Positions 51,185 through 60,019 of a DNA stretch of 64,000 nucleotides are shown piece after piece (positions within the stretch are counted from its first letter, which is position 1; each line of letters opens with the position of its first letter). The position numbers and the translations under genes are program-made. Under the pieces are notes generated by a model, which searched no databases, was not told the origin of the DNA, and saw nothing but the letters and a program-made list of their open reading frames with translations. The stretch comes from Burkholderia sp. BCC0506 (GTDB lineage: Bacteria > Pseudomonadota > Gammaproteobacteria > Burkholderiales > Burkholderiaceae), in contig NZ_CADFEN010000010.1 in NCBI RefSeq assembly GCF_902833145.1, forward strand, positions 1 to 64,000, read 5' to 3'.

Positions 51185-52990
51185 GTGAAGCGAGTCTTGT
51201 TTTTCCTGTTGGCGGTGATGCTCGGCGTGCTGCCCGGCATCGCCAATGCTTGGTGGCAGAACGACTGGTCGTACCGGAAGGCGATCACGATCGACGCGAG
51301 CCCGAAGGGCGCGAACCTCGCGGAGTCGGCCGGCCGCGTGCCGCTGCTGATTCGCCTGCATTCCGGCAACTTCCAGTTCGACGGGCTGGCCGACAACGGC
51401 GCCGATATCCGCTTCGTCGCGGCCGACGACAAGACGCCGCTGAACTTCCATGTGGAGCAATACGATCCGGTGCTCGGCGTCGCGCTGATATGGGTCGACA
51501 TCCCGAAGATGCCGGCCGGCGCCGCGGAGTCGATCTGGATGTACTACGGCAACAAGAAAGCGCCGGACGGCGGCAAGCCGGCCGAGACGTTCGACGCCGA
51601 CTACACGCTCGTCTATCACTTCAACGGCGCGGCCGGCGCCCCGCCGAAGGACGCGACCGCGTACGGCAACAACGCGCAGAACGCATCGTTGCGCACGGTC
51701 GAGGACGGCATCGTCGGCAAGGGTGCGCGGTTCGACGGCACGGGGTCGCTGACGCTGCCGGCGAGCGCGTCGCTGAATGTGCCGGCCGGCGGCAGCTTCA
51801 CGTTGAGCGCGTGGGTCAAGCCGTCGGCGCTCGCGCCGAACACGCTGCTGTACAGCCGTCGCGACGGCGCGAACGCGCTGTTGATCGGCCTCGACAACGG
51901 CGTGCCGTTCGCGGAAGTGGACGGTGCGGCCGGCAATCCGGCGCCCGTGCGCACGCCTGCCGCGCCGCCCGTCGCCGCGAACCAGTGGACCCATCTCGCC
52001 GTCACGGCCGACGGCAAGAGCCTGACCGTCTACGTGAACGGCAAGCAGGCCGCGCAGGTCGCGGCGGCGCTGCCCGCGCTGAACGGCGCGGCGACGATCG
52101 GCGCGGACGTCGCCGGCGCGCCGGCCGGGTTCGCCGCCTACTCGGGCGCGCTCGACGAACTGCGCCTGTCGAAGATCGCGCGTTCGCCTGCCTCGATCGC
52201 GGTCGACGCGCTCGCGCAGGGCTCGGAATCGAAGCTGGTCGCGTACGGCGCCGACGAGAAGCAGTCGGGCTTCGGTTTCGGCTACTTCGGCGTGATCGTG
52301 CAGTCGGTGACCGTCGACGCGTGGGTCGTGATCACGATCCTGCTTGGCATGGCGCTCGTGTCGTGGATCGTGATGTGGACCAAGGCGCGCTATGTCGGCA
52401 CCGTCGACAAGGCGAACCAGTACTTCGTGCAGCGCTTTCGCGAAGTGGCCGGGCGCCACCTGGTCGGCCTCGCGCATGTCGACGAAACGAGCGCGGACGG
52501 CCGCCGGCTGTACCAGTCGTCGCTGTACCGGCTGTACAAGGCCGGCGTGCACGAGATCCACAGCCGCGTGGACGGCAACGGCCGCACGGTGATCACGTCC
52601 GAATCGATCGAGGCGATCCGCGCGTCGATGGACGCGACGCTCGTGCGCGAGAACCAGCGGCTGTCGAAATCGATGGTGCTGCTGACGATCGCGATCTCGG
52701 GCGGCCCGTTCCTCGGCCTGCTCGGCACGGTGGTCGGCGTGATGATCACGTTCGCGGCGATCGCCGCGGCCGGCGACGTGAACGTGAACGCGATCGCACC
52801 GGGTATCGCGGCCGCGCTGCTCGCCACCGTCACGGGCCTGTTCGTCGCGATTCCCGCGCTGTTCGGCTACAACTACTTGCTGATCCGCAACAAGAACGTG
52901 ACCGCGAACATGCAGGTGTTCGTCGACGAATTCGTCACGCGCCTCGCGGAAGCGCATCGCGCGCCCGACCACGCCGTGCTGGCCGACTGA
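51185..52990 (+). CDS. exbB: DUF2341-LamG-ExbB fusion (TonB-system proton channel with sensory ectodomain)
   Basis: The protein has 601 residues from GTG 51185, with GGGGAG upstream. A signal peptide (about 1-22) is followed by a DUF2341 domain (about 23-135: WWQNDWSYRKAITIDAS, then SIWMYYGNKKAPDGG). A LamG/concanavalin-like jelly-roll follows (about 160-335: GGSFTLSAWVKPSALAPNTL, then ALDELRLSKIARSP). The canonical ExbB/TolQ part starts at about 360, with three membrane helices, for example GGPFLGLLGTVVGVMITFAA near 510. Ordinary ExbB is about 240 residues. The periplasmic beta-domains could bind glycan or exoprotein. I recall that PA0693 (ExbB2) has a similar extension. It is followed by exbD and tonB. 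Confidence 0.9.
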   Translation: MKRVLFFLLAVMLGVLPGIANAWWQNDWSYRKAITIDASPKGANLAESAGRVPLLIRLHSGNFQFDGLADNGADIRFVAADDKTPLNFHVEQYDPVLGVALIWVDIPKMPAGAAESIWMYYGNKKAPDGGKPAETFDADYTLVYHFNGAAGAPPKDATAYGNNAQNASLRTVEDGIVGKGARFDGTGSLTLPASASLNVPAGGSFTLSAWVKPSALAPNTLLYSRRDGANALLIGLDNGVPFAEVDGAAGNPAPVRTPAAPPVAANQWTHLAVTADGKSLTVYVNGKQAAQVAAALPALNGAATIGADVAGAPAGFAAYSGALDELRLSKIARSPASIAVDALAQGSESKLVAYGADEKQSGFGFGYFGVIVQSVTVDAWVVITILLGMALVSWIVMWTKARYVGTVDKANQYFVQRFREVAGRHLVGLAHVDETSADGRRLYQSSLYRLYKAGVHEIHSRVDGNGRTVITSESIEAIRASMDATLVRENQRLSKSMVLLTIAISGGPFLGLLGTVVGVMITFAAIAAAGDVNVNAIAPGIAAALLATVTGLFVAIPALFGYNYLLIRNKNVTANMQVFVDEFVTRLAEAHRAPDHAVLAD

Positions 52991-53009
52991 TCGCACGCAG
53001 GAGACCACC

Positions 53010-53420
53010 ATGCAGGTTCAGGACGACGACAAGCCGTACGACGACATCAACATCACGCCGATGCTCGACCTCGCGTACGTGCTGCTGATCATCTTCATCA
53101 TCATGACCACCGCGTCGGTGCAGGGCATCAAGGTCGACCTGCCGAAGGCGAGTTCGTCCGCGAGTCTCGCGAAGCCGAAGACGAAGGCGATCACGGTCGC
53201 CGATTCGGGGCAGGTGTTCCTCGATGCGTACCCGGTGACGATGGACGAACTGGAAAGCCGGTTGCGCACCGAGAAGGCGACCAATCCGGAATTCCCGATC
53301 GTGCTGAAGGGCGACGCGGCCGTGCAGTACCAGAAGGTGATGGACGTGCTCGACCTGCTGCGCCGCCTCGACCTGTCGCAGGTCGGCCTCGTGACCGGCA
53401 AGGCGAAACAGGGCGGCTGA
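53010..53420 (+). CDS. exbD: ExbD, TonB-system energizing protein
   Basis: The protein has 136 residues. The N-terminal INITPMLDLAYVLLIIFIIM contains the proton-carrying Asp in the single membrane helix (Asp near residue 19). A periplasmic ExbD/TolR domain follows (about 50-130). The start at ATG 53010 has CAGGAG about 8 bases upstream. The gene lies 19 bp after the ExbB fusion and 4 bp before tonB. Confidence 0.95.
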   Translation: MQVQDDDKPYDDINITPMLDLAYVLLIIFIIMTTASVQGIKVDLPKASSSASLAKPKTKAITVADSGQVFLDAYPVTMDELESRLRTEKATNPEFPIVLKGDAAVQYQKVMDVLDLLRRLDLSQVGLVTGKAKQGG

Positions 53421-53424
53421 CGCG

Positions 53425-54123
53425 ATGGAAATGACCTATAACGGCGGTCCGCCGCAGAAAGGCCCCGGCCGCTTCGTGAGGCCGGTGGCGATCGCGCTCG
53501 TGCTCGCGGGGCTGGCGGCGCTGATCTGGCATTTCGCCGGCGATACCGCGGGCGTGAAGCGCGCGAGCGCGCCGCAGGTGACGACGGTGATCCCGTTGCC
53601 GCCGCCGCCTCCGCCGCCGAAACAGAAGCCGCCGCCCGAGAAGGTGAAGGAAGAGGTCAAGACGCCGGTCGAGCGGCCGACGATCGCGCCGAAGCCGTCG
53701 GAAGCGCCGAAGCCGTCGGACAACCAGCCGAAGCAGATGACGATGAATGCCGATGCGCAGGCCGGGACCGACAACTTCGGCATCGGCGCGGGCGACGGCT
53801 CGGGCATGGTCGGCAGCGGCGGGGGCGGCAAGTTCGGCAACGCGAGCTACGCACAATACATGGTGTACGTGCTGCAGCGTGCGATCGAACAGGACAAGGG
53901 CGTGCAGGAGGCCGGCGGCGCGCGCTTCGCGGGCAGCCTGAACCTGTGGATGGATGCGTCGGGGCGAATCACGAAGGTGACGATCGCGCAGTCGACCGGC
54001 GACGCGAAGATCGATGCGGCCGTCGTCGCGGCGGTGGAGGCGCTCGGCAAGGTCGACGAGGCGCCGCCGCCAGCCACCTCGTATCCGGTGCTCGTCAAGC
54101 TCCAGGGCCGCAAGCCGGCATGA
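53425..54123 (+). CDS. tonB: TonB-family protein
   Basis: The protein has 232 residues with a single N-terminal membrane helix (about 17-38), then a Pro-rich rod (PLPPPPPPPKQKPPPEKVKE near 57), Gly/Ser-rich linker, and a TonB C-terminal domain (about 140-232: YAQYMVYVLQRAIEQDKGVQ, then LNLWMDASGRITKVTIAQST). Together with ExbB/ExbD it would transmit proton-motive force to an outer-membrane partner. The natural local partners are the STN protein pathway or the barrel at 54216, but no TonB-dependent receptor is encoded in the window. Confidence 0.92.
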   Translation: MEMTYNGGPPQKGPGRFVRPVAIALVLAGLAALIWHFAGDTAGVKRASAPQVTTVIPLPPPPPPPKQKPPPEKVKEEVKTPVERPTIAPKPSEAPKPSDNQPKQMTMNADAQAGTDNFGIGAGDGSGMVGSGGGGKFGNASYAQYMVYVLQRAIEQDKGVQEAGGARFAGSLNLWMDASGRITKVTIAQSTGDAKIDAAVVAAVEALGKVDEAPPPATSYPVLVKLQGRKPA

Positions 54124-54215
54124 CGATGCACGCCGGAGATCACGAAAGAATCATGGGGCGGCGCCGTTGCATGGACGCTGCCGGAAAAGAAACGAAAATT
54201 GTTCGGAGTGCTTCG

Positions 54216-56027
54216 ATGATTCGGAAGATGAACGGACGGGGCGGCGTGCCCCGCAACGGCGCGCCGCCCGCGCGCCTGTCGCGCGTCGGCGCGGCGGTGC
54301 TGACGCTCGGGCTGACGTGCGCGTCCGCCGCACAGGGGCAATCGCTCGAGGCGCAGGCCGCAACGGGGAAGGCCGCGCCGACCGAGAGCGTGGTGATCAA
54401 CCTGATCAACCTGCTCGTCAAGCGCGGCGTGCTCACGCAGCAGAACGCGAACGAGCTGATCAGCGAAGCGCGCACGGAAGCGGTGCAGGCGAGGTCGGCA
54501 CGCGCGTCGGGCGCACCGGTCGTGGCGGGCGGCGTGGTCAATCCGCCGACGCAGCCGGGCGACGTCGCGGTGCCGTACGTGCCGCAGCTCGTGCGCGACC
54601 AGATCCGCGACCAGGTGAAGCAGGAAGTGATCGCGCAGGCGAAGGCCGAGAACTGGGCGCAGCCGAACACGTTCCCCGACTGGGTATCGCGCATCAAGCT
54701 CGACGGCGACCTGCGCGTGCGCGACGAGTATCACTTCTACGGCAGCCGCAACGCGAACAACGTCACGAACTTCGCGGCGATCAACCAGGGCGGCGGGTTC
54801 GACATCAACCCGAACACCAACACGACGCAGTTGCCGACGCAGAACACCACGCAGAACCGCAACAACCTGCTGCGCTACCGCGCGCGGCTCGGCGTGACGG
54901 CGACGCTGTCCGACGAAATGACGGCCGGCATCCAGCTTGCGAGCGGCAACGACAACGGGCCGGTATCGACCACGGCGACCGCAGGCGGCGGCTTCGCGAA
55001 GAAGAACATCTGGCTGAACAAGGCGTTCTTCTCGTACAAGCCGACCCCGTGGCTGAACCTGACGGCCGGCCGTTTCGACAACCCGTTCTTCAAGTCGGAC
55101 CTGGTGTTCTCCGACGACCTGATGATGGACGGGCTCGCCGCGAACCTGCGCCATGCGCTGCCGTGGAATCCGGACGTCACGCTGTTCGGCACGCTCGGCG
55201 TGTTCCCGATCCAGTACACGAGCGAGAACTTCCCGTCGAACAGCACCGACAAGGCCGGCAGCGACACGAAATGGATGTTCGGCGCGCAGTTCGGCGCGGA
55301 CTGGAAGATCGATGCGAAGAACCGGCTGCGCGGCGCGGTCGCGTACTACGACTTCCAGAACATGCGCGGCACGCTGTCGTCGCCATGCGCGCTGTATCTC
55401 GGCGCGACGAGCTGCAGCACGGACAACGAGGCGCCGGCGTTCATGCAGGGCGGCAACACGCTGATCGCGCTGCGCAACATCGTGCAGAACCCCAATCTCG
55501 CGCCCGGGATGACGCCGCAGCCGCAGCTCTTCGGGCTCGCGTACAACTATCGGCTGCTCGACCTGAAGGCGCAGTGGGACACGATGGTGGCCGACCGCTT
55601 CAAGCTGCGCCTGGACGGCGAATACGTGCGCAACCTCGCGTACAACGACAACAAGGCGTTCGCGGCGGCGTCGCTGCCCGTCAACAACTACGAGTCGACG
55701 TCGGTGAACGCGACGCGCGCCGACTACCGCAGCGGCCCGAACGGCTTCCTCGCGAAGGCGACGGTCGGCGAGCCGGAACCGCGCGAGAAGGGCCAGTGGA
55801 ATTTCTCGATCGCCTACAAGTACCTGCAGCCGGACGCCGTGCTCGATGCGTTCAACGATCCCGACTTCCATCTCGGCGGCACCAACGCACGCGGCTACGT
55901 GATCGGCGCCGCGTATGCGGTCGCGCGCGACACGTGGGTGTCGGCCCGCTACCTGAGTTCGAAGGAAGTGTACGGGCCGCCGGTGTCGATCGACGTGCTG
56001 CAGATCGAGCTCAATGCCCGCTTCTGA
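54216..56027 (+). CDS. Putative outer-membrane porin (Porin_5-type barrel) with N-terminal coiled coil
   Basis: The protein has 603 residues from ATG 54216 (MIRKMNGRGG), with GGAG about 7 bases upstream. Upstream in-frame ATGs within 54124-54200 look unlikely. The signal peptide is about 20-45. A helical segment (about 55-90: VVINLINLLVKRGVLTQQNA, then NELISEARTEAVQ) precedes the barrel. The barrel has alternating aromatic strands (WVSRIKLDGDLRVRDEYHFY, WLNLTAGRFDNPFFKSDLVF, WKIDAKNRLRGAVAYYDFQN) and a terminal Phe. This is the plan of putative porin family PF16930. It may be the energised partner or product of the TonB unit. It is followed after 12 bp by the coiled-coil gene. Confidence 0.85.
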   Translation: MIRKMNGRGGVPRNGAPPARLSRVGAAVLTLGLTCASAAQGQSLEAQAATGKAAPTESVVINLINLLVKRGVLTQQNANELISEARTEAVQARSARASGAPVVAGGVVNPPTQPGDVAVPYVPQLVRDQIRDQVKQEVIAQAKAENWAQPNTFPDWVSRIKLDGDLRVRDEYHFYGSRNANNVTNFAAINQGGGFDINPNTNTTQLPTQNTTQNRNNLLRYRARLGVTATLSDEMTAGIQLASGNDNGPVSTTATAGGGFAKKNIWLNKAFFSYKPTPWLNLTAGRFDNPFFKSDLVFSDDLMMDGLAANLRHALPWNPDVTLFGTLGVFPIQYTSENFPSNSTDKAGSDTKWMFGAQFGADWKIDAKNRLRGAVAYYDFQNMRGTLSSPCALYLGATSCSTDNEAPAFMQGGNTLIALRNIVQNPNLAPGMTPQPQLFGLAYNYRLLDLKAQWDTMVADRFKLRLDGEYVRNLAYNDNKAFAAASLPVNNYESTSVNATRADYRSGPNGFLAKATVGEPEPREKGQWNFSIAYKYLQPDAVLDAFNDPDFHLGGTNARGYVIGAAYAVARDTWVSARYLSSKEVYGPPVSIDVLQIELNARF

Positions 56028-56039
56028 CCGGAGCCGCGA

Positions 56040-56720
56040 ATGAACACGACCACTCGCACGATGCTGGCGGCCGCCGTGGCCGGCGCGCTGCTGTTCGCGG
56101 CCGGCGGCGCGCACGCGCAGAGCATCGAGGACAAGCTGCGCAGCCAGTTGCGCTCGACCGTGCAGGAGCTGCGCCAGTTGCAGGACAGCCAGGCGCAGTT
56201 GCAGAGCGACAAGGCGGCGGCCGAGAAGCAGCGCGACGATGCGCTTGCGCAACTGAAGGCGATGCAGGGGCAGCGTGCCGCGGCGCGCGGCGACTCGGGC
56301 GCCGAGGCGGCCGCGAAGCGCGCACTCGCGCAGGAGCGGGCCGGCCGCGAGCAGGACGCGAAGTCGCTGGCGAAATACAAGTCCGCCTACGAGGACCTGC
56401 TCGCCGTGTCGCGCGCCCGCGATGCGCAGCACACGCAGCTGGAGAAGGACGTCGCCGCGCGTGACACGCAACTGAAAACCTGCCAGGCACACAATGCCGA
56501 GCTGTATCGCGTCGGGCACGAGATTCTCGACGCGTACGAGCATGTCGGGATCGGCACGTTCCTCTCGTCGCGGCAGCCGTTCGCGCAGTCGGCGCGCGTC
56601 AAGTACGACGATCTCGCGCAGCGCTACGGCGATGCGCTGTATGCGGGCAAGTACGACCCGGCTGCACGTTCGGCCGCTGCTGCCGCGGCAGCACCGGCTT
56701 CGGCGGCGAGCGCACCGTGA
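56040..56720 (+). CDS. Periplasmic coiled-coil protein of unknown function
   Basis: The protein has 226 residues. A signal peptide (about 1-26, AHAQ) is followed by a long heptad-rich helix (about 30-145, Gln/Ala/Lys-rich). A short globular tail (LYRVGHEILDAYEHVGIGTF, then SRQPFAQSARVKYDDLAQRY) and an Ala/Pro-rich end complete it. It may brace an envelope complex formed by the neighbouring genes. The 3' end overlaps an alternative GTG start of the next gene. Confidence 0.78.
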   Translation: MNTTTRTMLAAAVAGALLFAAGGAHAQSIEDKLRSQLRSTVQELRQLQDSQAQLQSDKAAAEKQRDDALAQLKAMQGQRAAARGDSGAEAAAKRALAQERAGREQDAKSLAKYKSAYEDLLAVSRARDAQHTQLEKDVAARDTQLKTCQAHNAELYRVGHEILDAYEHVGIGTFLSSRQPFAQSARVKYDDLAQRYGDALYAGKYDPAARSAAAAAAAPASAASAP

Positions 56721-56779
56721 GCGCGCGGACCGATACCGCTTTGGAATCCATTGATTCGTCGATTACGAGGGACACAAAC

Positions 56780-57352
56780 ATGCAAGAGACACAACCGAAC
56801 GCCCGCGCCGAGCGCGCGGCACACGATGCGCCGATCGAGTCGATCAGCGCGGATCGCCTGGCCGACGTGTTGCGCGGTGCGGGCTACCGCGTGACGGCCG
56901 CCGAGCAGAACGGCGCGGTGCAGCTGATGAGCGCGAGCCAGGGTATCGGCTTTGCGGTGCGCTTCGGCAACCCGGCAGCGCCGCTCGCGCCGCAGGGTGC
57001 CGACACGCCGCTCGCCGCGCTGCCGTACATCGATTACACGCTGTCGTGCGTGCTGCAGGTGCAGGGCGAGTTGCCGGCCGAACTCGTCGCGGACTGGAAC
57101 CGCACCAAGCGCTTCGCGCGTCTCGCGAGCCACGGGCAGTTTCTCGCGCTGGAGATGGACGTCGTCGTCGCGGGCGGCGTGTCCGAGCGCTATCTGCGTT
57201 CGACGATCGAGCTGTGGGATCGGCTGATCCAGGAATTCCTGCTGCACCTGCGCAACCGCCCCGCGATGGCCGAGCAGGAAGCGGCGGCGCGGGCCGCGGC
57301 CGGTGAAGCGCACGCCAAGGCCGCACCCGTCGAGGCGGCCGCGCAATCATGA
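56780..57352 (+). CDS. YbjN-domain-like protein
   Basis: The protein has 190 residues from ATG 56780, with GAGGG 8 bases upstream. A GTG at 56717 overlapping the previous stop is possible but less likely. The core (about 25-155) has the YbjN/T3-chaperone-like alpha/beta pattern: SADRLADVLRGAGYRVTAAE, then a run to RTKRFARLASHGQFLALEMD and VSERYLRSTIELWDRLIQEF. YbjN-like proteins are thought to act as small chaperone-like or regulatory factors. No signal peptide, so cytoplasmic. Its 3' end overlaps the next gene by 4 bp. Confidence 0.75.
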   Translation: MQETQPNARAERAAHDAPIESISADRLADVLRGAGYRVTAAEQNGAVQLMSASQGIGFAVRFGNPAAPLAPQGADTPLAALPYIDYTLSCVLQVQGELPAELVADWNRTKRFARLASHGQFLALEMDVVVAGGVSERYLRSTIELWDRLIQEFLLHLRNRPAMAEQEAAARAAAGEAHAKAAPVEAAAQS

Positions 57353-57768
57353 GCGTCGCGCGCCGGCTCGACGCCGCGCTGCGCGCGTTGCTGCCGGGCC
57401 GCGGGCGATCCGGGGCGACGGCCACGCGTGACGCGCCTGCCGCGTGGGGCAGGTACGCGCAACACGTCGCGCAGTGGCTGCAGACGGTGCTCGATGGCGA
57501 CGATGCGGCCGCGAGCCGCCTGCGCGCGGACGTCGAGCGCTGGGCCGACGCGCGGGCCGATGCCGGCGACGACGGGCCCGTGCTGCCGGTGCGCGCGTGG
57601 CTCGACCGGCGCGGGCGGGTGACGCGCGTCGACTGCGCGGCGGCCGGCCAGACGGCGCTCGGCGCCGCACTGCACGCAGCGCTTGCCGGCAGGGAGATCG
57701 GCCTCGCGCCGCCGCGCGGGATGACGCAACCGCTCGTCCTGCGCGTGACGCTGGCGGGCGCACGCTGA
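57349..57768 (+). CDS. TonB-C-like domain protein without visible signal peptide
   Basis: The protein has 139 residues. The pattern WGRYAQHVAQWLQTVLDGDD, then LPVRAWLDRRGRVTRVDCAA and MTQPLVLRVTLA, parallels the C-terminal domains of the TonB protein (53425), the STN protein (39566) and the gene at 61471. The N terminus is basic and amphipathic and no clear membrane helix precedes the domain, which is odd for a TonB-like protein. The start overlaps the YbjN-like stop (ATGA). Function unknown. Confidence 0.72.
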   Translation: MSVARRLDAALRALLPGRGRSGATATRDAPAAWGRYAQHVAQWLQTVLDGDDAAASRLRADVERWADARADAGDDGPVLPVRAWLDRRGRVTRVDCAAAGQTALGAALHAALAGREIGLAPPRGMTQPLVLRVTLAGAR

Positions 57769-57814
57769 TGCGGCGTGCGCGTTTGAAGGAAGCAATCGAG
57801 AGGGCAGTCCAACG

Positions 57815-58705
57815 ATGATGACGAAGATGAAGATGCTGGCGATGGTGGCAGGCGGTCTCGTGCTGGGCGCGCCGCTCGTGGCATGCGCGCAGGACGACGT
57901 GATCGCGAATGCCGCGCAGGCGTCGGTCACGCAGGCCGATATCGCCGGCCTGTTGAAGACGGTGAGCGCCGAAGGGCGCGAGCGCCTCGCGGCCGATCCG
58001 GCGACGCTCGACCAGGTCGTGCGTTCGACGCTCGCGCAGAAGGCCGTGCTCGCCGAGGCGAAATCGAAGGGCTGGGACAAGCAGGCGCCGGTGCAGGCGG
58101 CCATCGAGCAAGCGCAGCGCGATATCGTCGTGCGCAGCTATCTGGCATCGGTGAATGCGCCGCCGCCCGACTACCCGTCGGACGCGGAGCTTCAGTCGGC
58201 CTATGACAAGAACCGCGCGGCATTTACGGCGCCGCGCGCGCTGCACGTCGCGCAGATCTTTATCGCGGTGCCGCCGAACGCGGATGCCGCGACGCTCGAC
58301 AAGGCGCGCAAGCAGGCGGCCGATCTCGCGAGCCGTGCGCGCAACGGCGATTTCGCGGCGCTGGCGAGGGCGAACTCGCAAGACAAGGCAAGCGCCGCGA
58401 ACGGCGGCGATCTCGGTTTCGTGCCCGATCAGCTGATGGTGCCGGCGGTCCGTCAGGCCGCCGACGCGTTGAAGCCGGGCGAGGTAGCCGCGCCGATCCG
58501 GACGCCGGCCGGTTTTCACGTCGTGAAGCTGATCGAGATACGCGCGGCCGCGCCGCGCCCGCTGGCCGACGTGAAGGAGCAACTGCGCGCGATGCTGCGC
58601 GCCCAGCGTACGCAGCAGAATGCGCAGGCGTATCTCGCGAAGCTGGCCGCGAACGCACCGATCAACGAAGACGCGCTGAAGAAAGCGCTCGCGTCGGCCC
58701 GGTAG
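57815..58705 (+). CDS. Periplasmic PpiC-type peptidyl-prolyl cis-trans isomerase
   Basis: The protein has 296 residues from ATG 57815, with GAGAGGG upstream in the spacer. A signal peptide (about 1-25, ACAQ) is followed by a SurA-like N-terminal chaperone helix region (about 30-125). A parvulin domain spans about 130-235 (LHVAQIFIAVPP, NGGDLGFVPDQLMVPAVRQA, GEVAAPIRTPAGFHVVKLIE), followed by a C-terminal helix. It would help fold exported barrel or exoprotein substrates of this locus. I recall PA0699 of the Pseudomonas region being annotated the same way. Confidence 0.9.
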   Translation: MMTKMKMLAMVAGGLVLGAPLVACAQDDVIANAAQASVTQADIAGLLKTVSAEGRERLAADPATLDQVVRSTLAQKAVLAEAKSKGWDKQAPVQAAIEQAQRDIVVRSYLASVNAPPPDYPSDAELQSAYDKNRAAFTAPRALHVAQIFIAVPPNADAATLDKARKQAADLASRARNGDFAALARANSQDKASAANGGDLGFVPDQLMVPAVRQAADALKPGEVAAPIRTPAGFHVVKLIEIRAAAPRPLADVKEQLRAMLRAQRTQQNAQAYLAKLAANAPINEDALKKALASAR

Positions 58706-58712
58706 CGCGATC

Positions 58713-59543
58713 ATGGCAACGCTCCGTTCGACGCCGCGCGTCGACGCGCCCGATGCGCGCACGCCAGGGCGTCGCCGCCCGGCCGCGGCCGCCGACCGTC
58801 CGCGCATGCCGAAGGCGAACCCGTGGCCGGGGCGGCCCGGCGAGTGGCCGACGCATTGCCCGCTGTGCTTTGGCGCGCTGGAGCCGTTGCCCGGTGCGGG
58901 CGGCCATGCGCGACACCGCAGCGCGCGATGTTCCGCGCAGTGCGTGCTCACGACGCGCCAGTATCAGCCCGAGGAGCCGACGATTCGCGGCTCGCGCGAC
59001 CTGCAGGTCGCGACCCGCCATCGAGACCGCTTCATCGCGCAGTGGCCGCGCCATTACGCGCTGATGCGGCGGGCGTGGCCCGCGCTTACGATGGGGCGCT
59101 TCACCTCGGTGATCGCGTGCGCGGATGTCGCGGATCTCTGGTCGTACCGGACGTTGCGCGACGACGATCTGGCGGCCGTGCTGCTCGTCCTGGCCGGCTT
59201 CCTGCGCGTGCCGGACGGATCGGCCGCCGCCGCGCCGGCCGACGACGCGTGCGCGCCCGCCGTGCGCTGGGTGCGGTTCTGGTTCGACGCGAGCGTGCGC
59301 GACGTCGGCGATCTGTGGACGGCCGGCGGCGCCGTGCCGCCGCTGTTCCGCGTCGATTACCGGGAGCCGCTCGTCACGCCGTATCCGACCGGCGCGCAGG
59401 TGCACGCGTGGCAGCCCGTCGACGGGCTGCGCGATGCGTGGGCGGAGCATGCCGTCGCGGACGAGCCGGCCATCGAGGCGACCGAGCGCGCGGCGTTCGA
59501 GCGCTTCCTCGCGCGTGCGCCGGCGTCGGGGGCGGGTGGGTGA
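58713..59543 (+). CDS. Hypothetical protein with zinc-ribbon-like Cys motif
   Basis: The protein has 276 residues and is cytoplasmic. After a basic N terminus, CPLCFGAL near 49 and RCSAQC near 72 give a CxxC...CxxxC arrangement likely to bind zinc. The rest (YALMRRAWPALTMGRFTSVI, then WVRFWFDASVRDVGDLWTAG, RVDYREPLVTPYPTGAQVHA) is unlike any family I know. It starts 7 bp after the PpiC stop, so it is in the same unit. Confidence 0.7.
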   Translation: MATLRSTPRVDAPDARTPGRRRPAAAADRPRMPKANPWPGRPGEWPTHCPLCFGALEPLPGAGGHARHRSARCSAQCVLTTRQYQPEEPTIRGSRDLQVATRHRDRFIAQWPRHYALMRRAWPALTMGRFTSVIACADVADLWSYRTLRDDDLAAVLLVLAGFLRVPDGSAAAAPADDACAPAVRWVRFWFDASVRDVGDLWTAGGAVPPLFRVDYREPLVTPYPTGAQVHAWQPVDGLRDAWAEHAVADEPAIEATERAAFERFLARAPASGAGG

Positions 59544-59580
59544 GTGCGCGAGCGCGACGACATCAGGGAAGGAGGTGCGG

Positions 59581-59943
59581 ATGAAGCGGCGACGGAACGC
59601 GGGCGCGGTCGTCTGCCTGCTGCTGACGGCCAGCGCACATGCGCAGGGCGGCGGCGCGGCGGCGCCGGCCAGTGCCGGATCGACGGAGAAGCCGGTATGC
59701 GTCGATGCGGAAATCGACGGCAAGCGCGCGCTGTCGTACGACTGCCTGAGCCGGCAGCTGCAGCCGAAGGCCGAGCCTCAGGCGGGCGCCTCGCAAACGG
59801 ATTCGGAGCGGTTGTCGAAGCAGCCGTCGAACCGTCTCGGCACGTTCAACCTGTCGACCGAGCGAAACCGTTTCGGCTCGAACTGGGGGCGCTCGATCAC
59901 GCCGCAGCGGCCCGATGCACCGGTCCCGGTGCCGCCGAAGTGA
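59581..59943 (+). CDS. Small secreted protein of unknown function
   Basis: The protein has 120 residues from ATG 59581, behind an excellent GGAAGGAGG site. A signal peptide (about 1-22, AHAQ) gives a mature protein with two Cys (VCVDAEIDGKRALSYDCLSR), probably disulfide-bonded. A conserved-looking NRLGTFNLSTERNRFGSNWG segment and a Pro-rich end follow. It lies 37 bp after the zinc-ribbon-like gene and 76 bp before the protease. It could be a small exoprotein or envelope factor of the system. Confidence 0.75.
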   Translation: MKRRRNAGAVVCLLLTASAHAQGGGAAAPASAGSTEKPVCVDAEIDGKRALSYDCLSRQLQPKAEPQAGASQTDSERLSKQPSNRLGTFNLSTERNRFGSNWGRSITPQRPDAPVPVPPK

Positions 59944-60019
59944 TGCATGCGGGCGGACGCGCGACACGGGCATCGATGTACCGAAGACGTTTCGGCCGGA
60001 ATCGACGAGGAGCAGCGAC

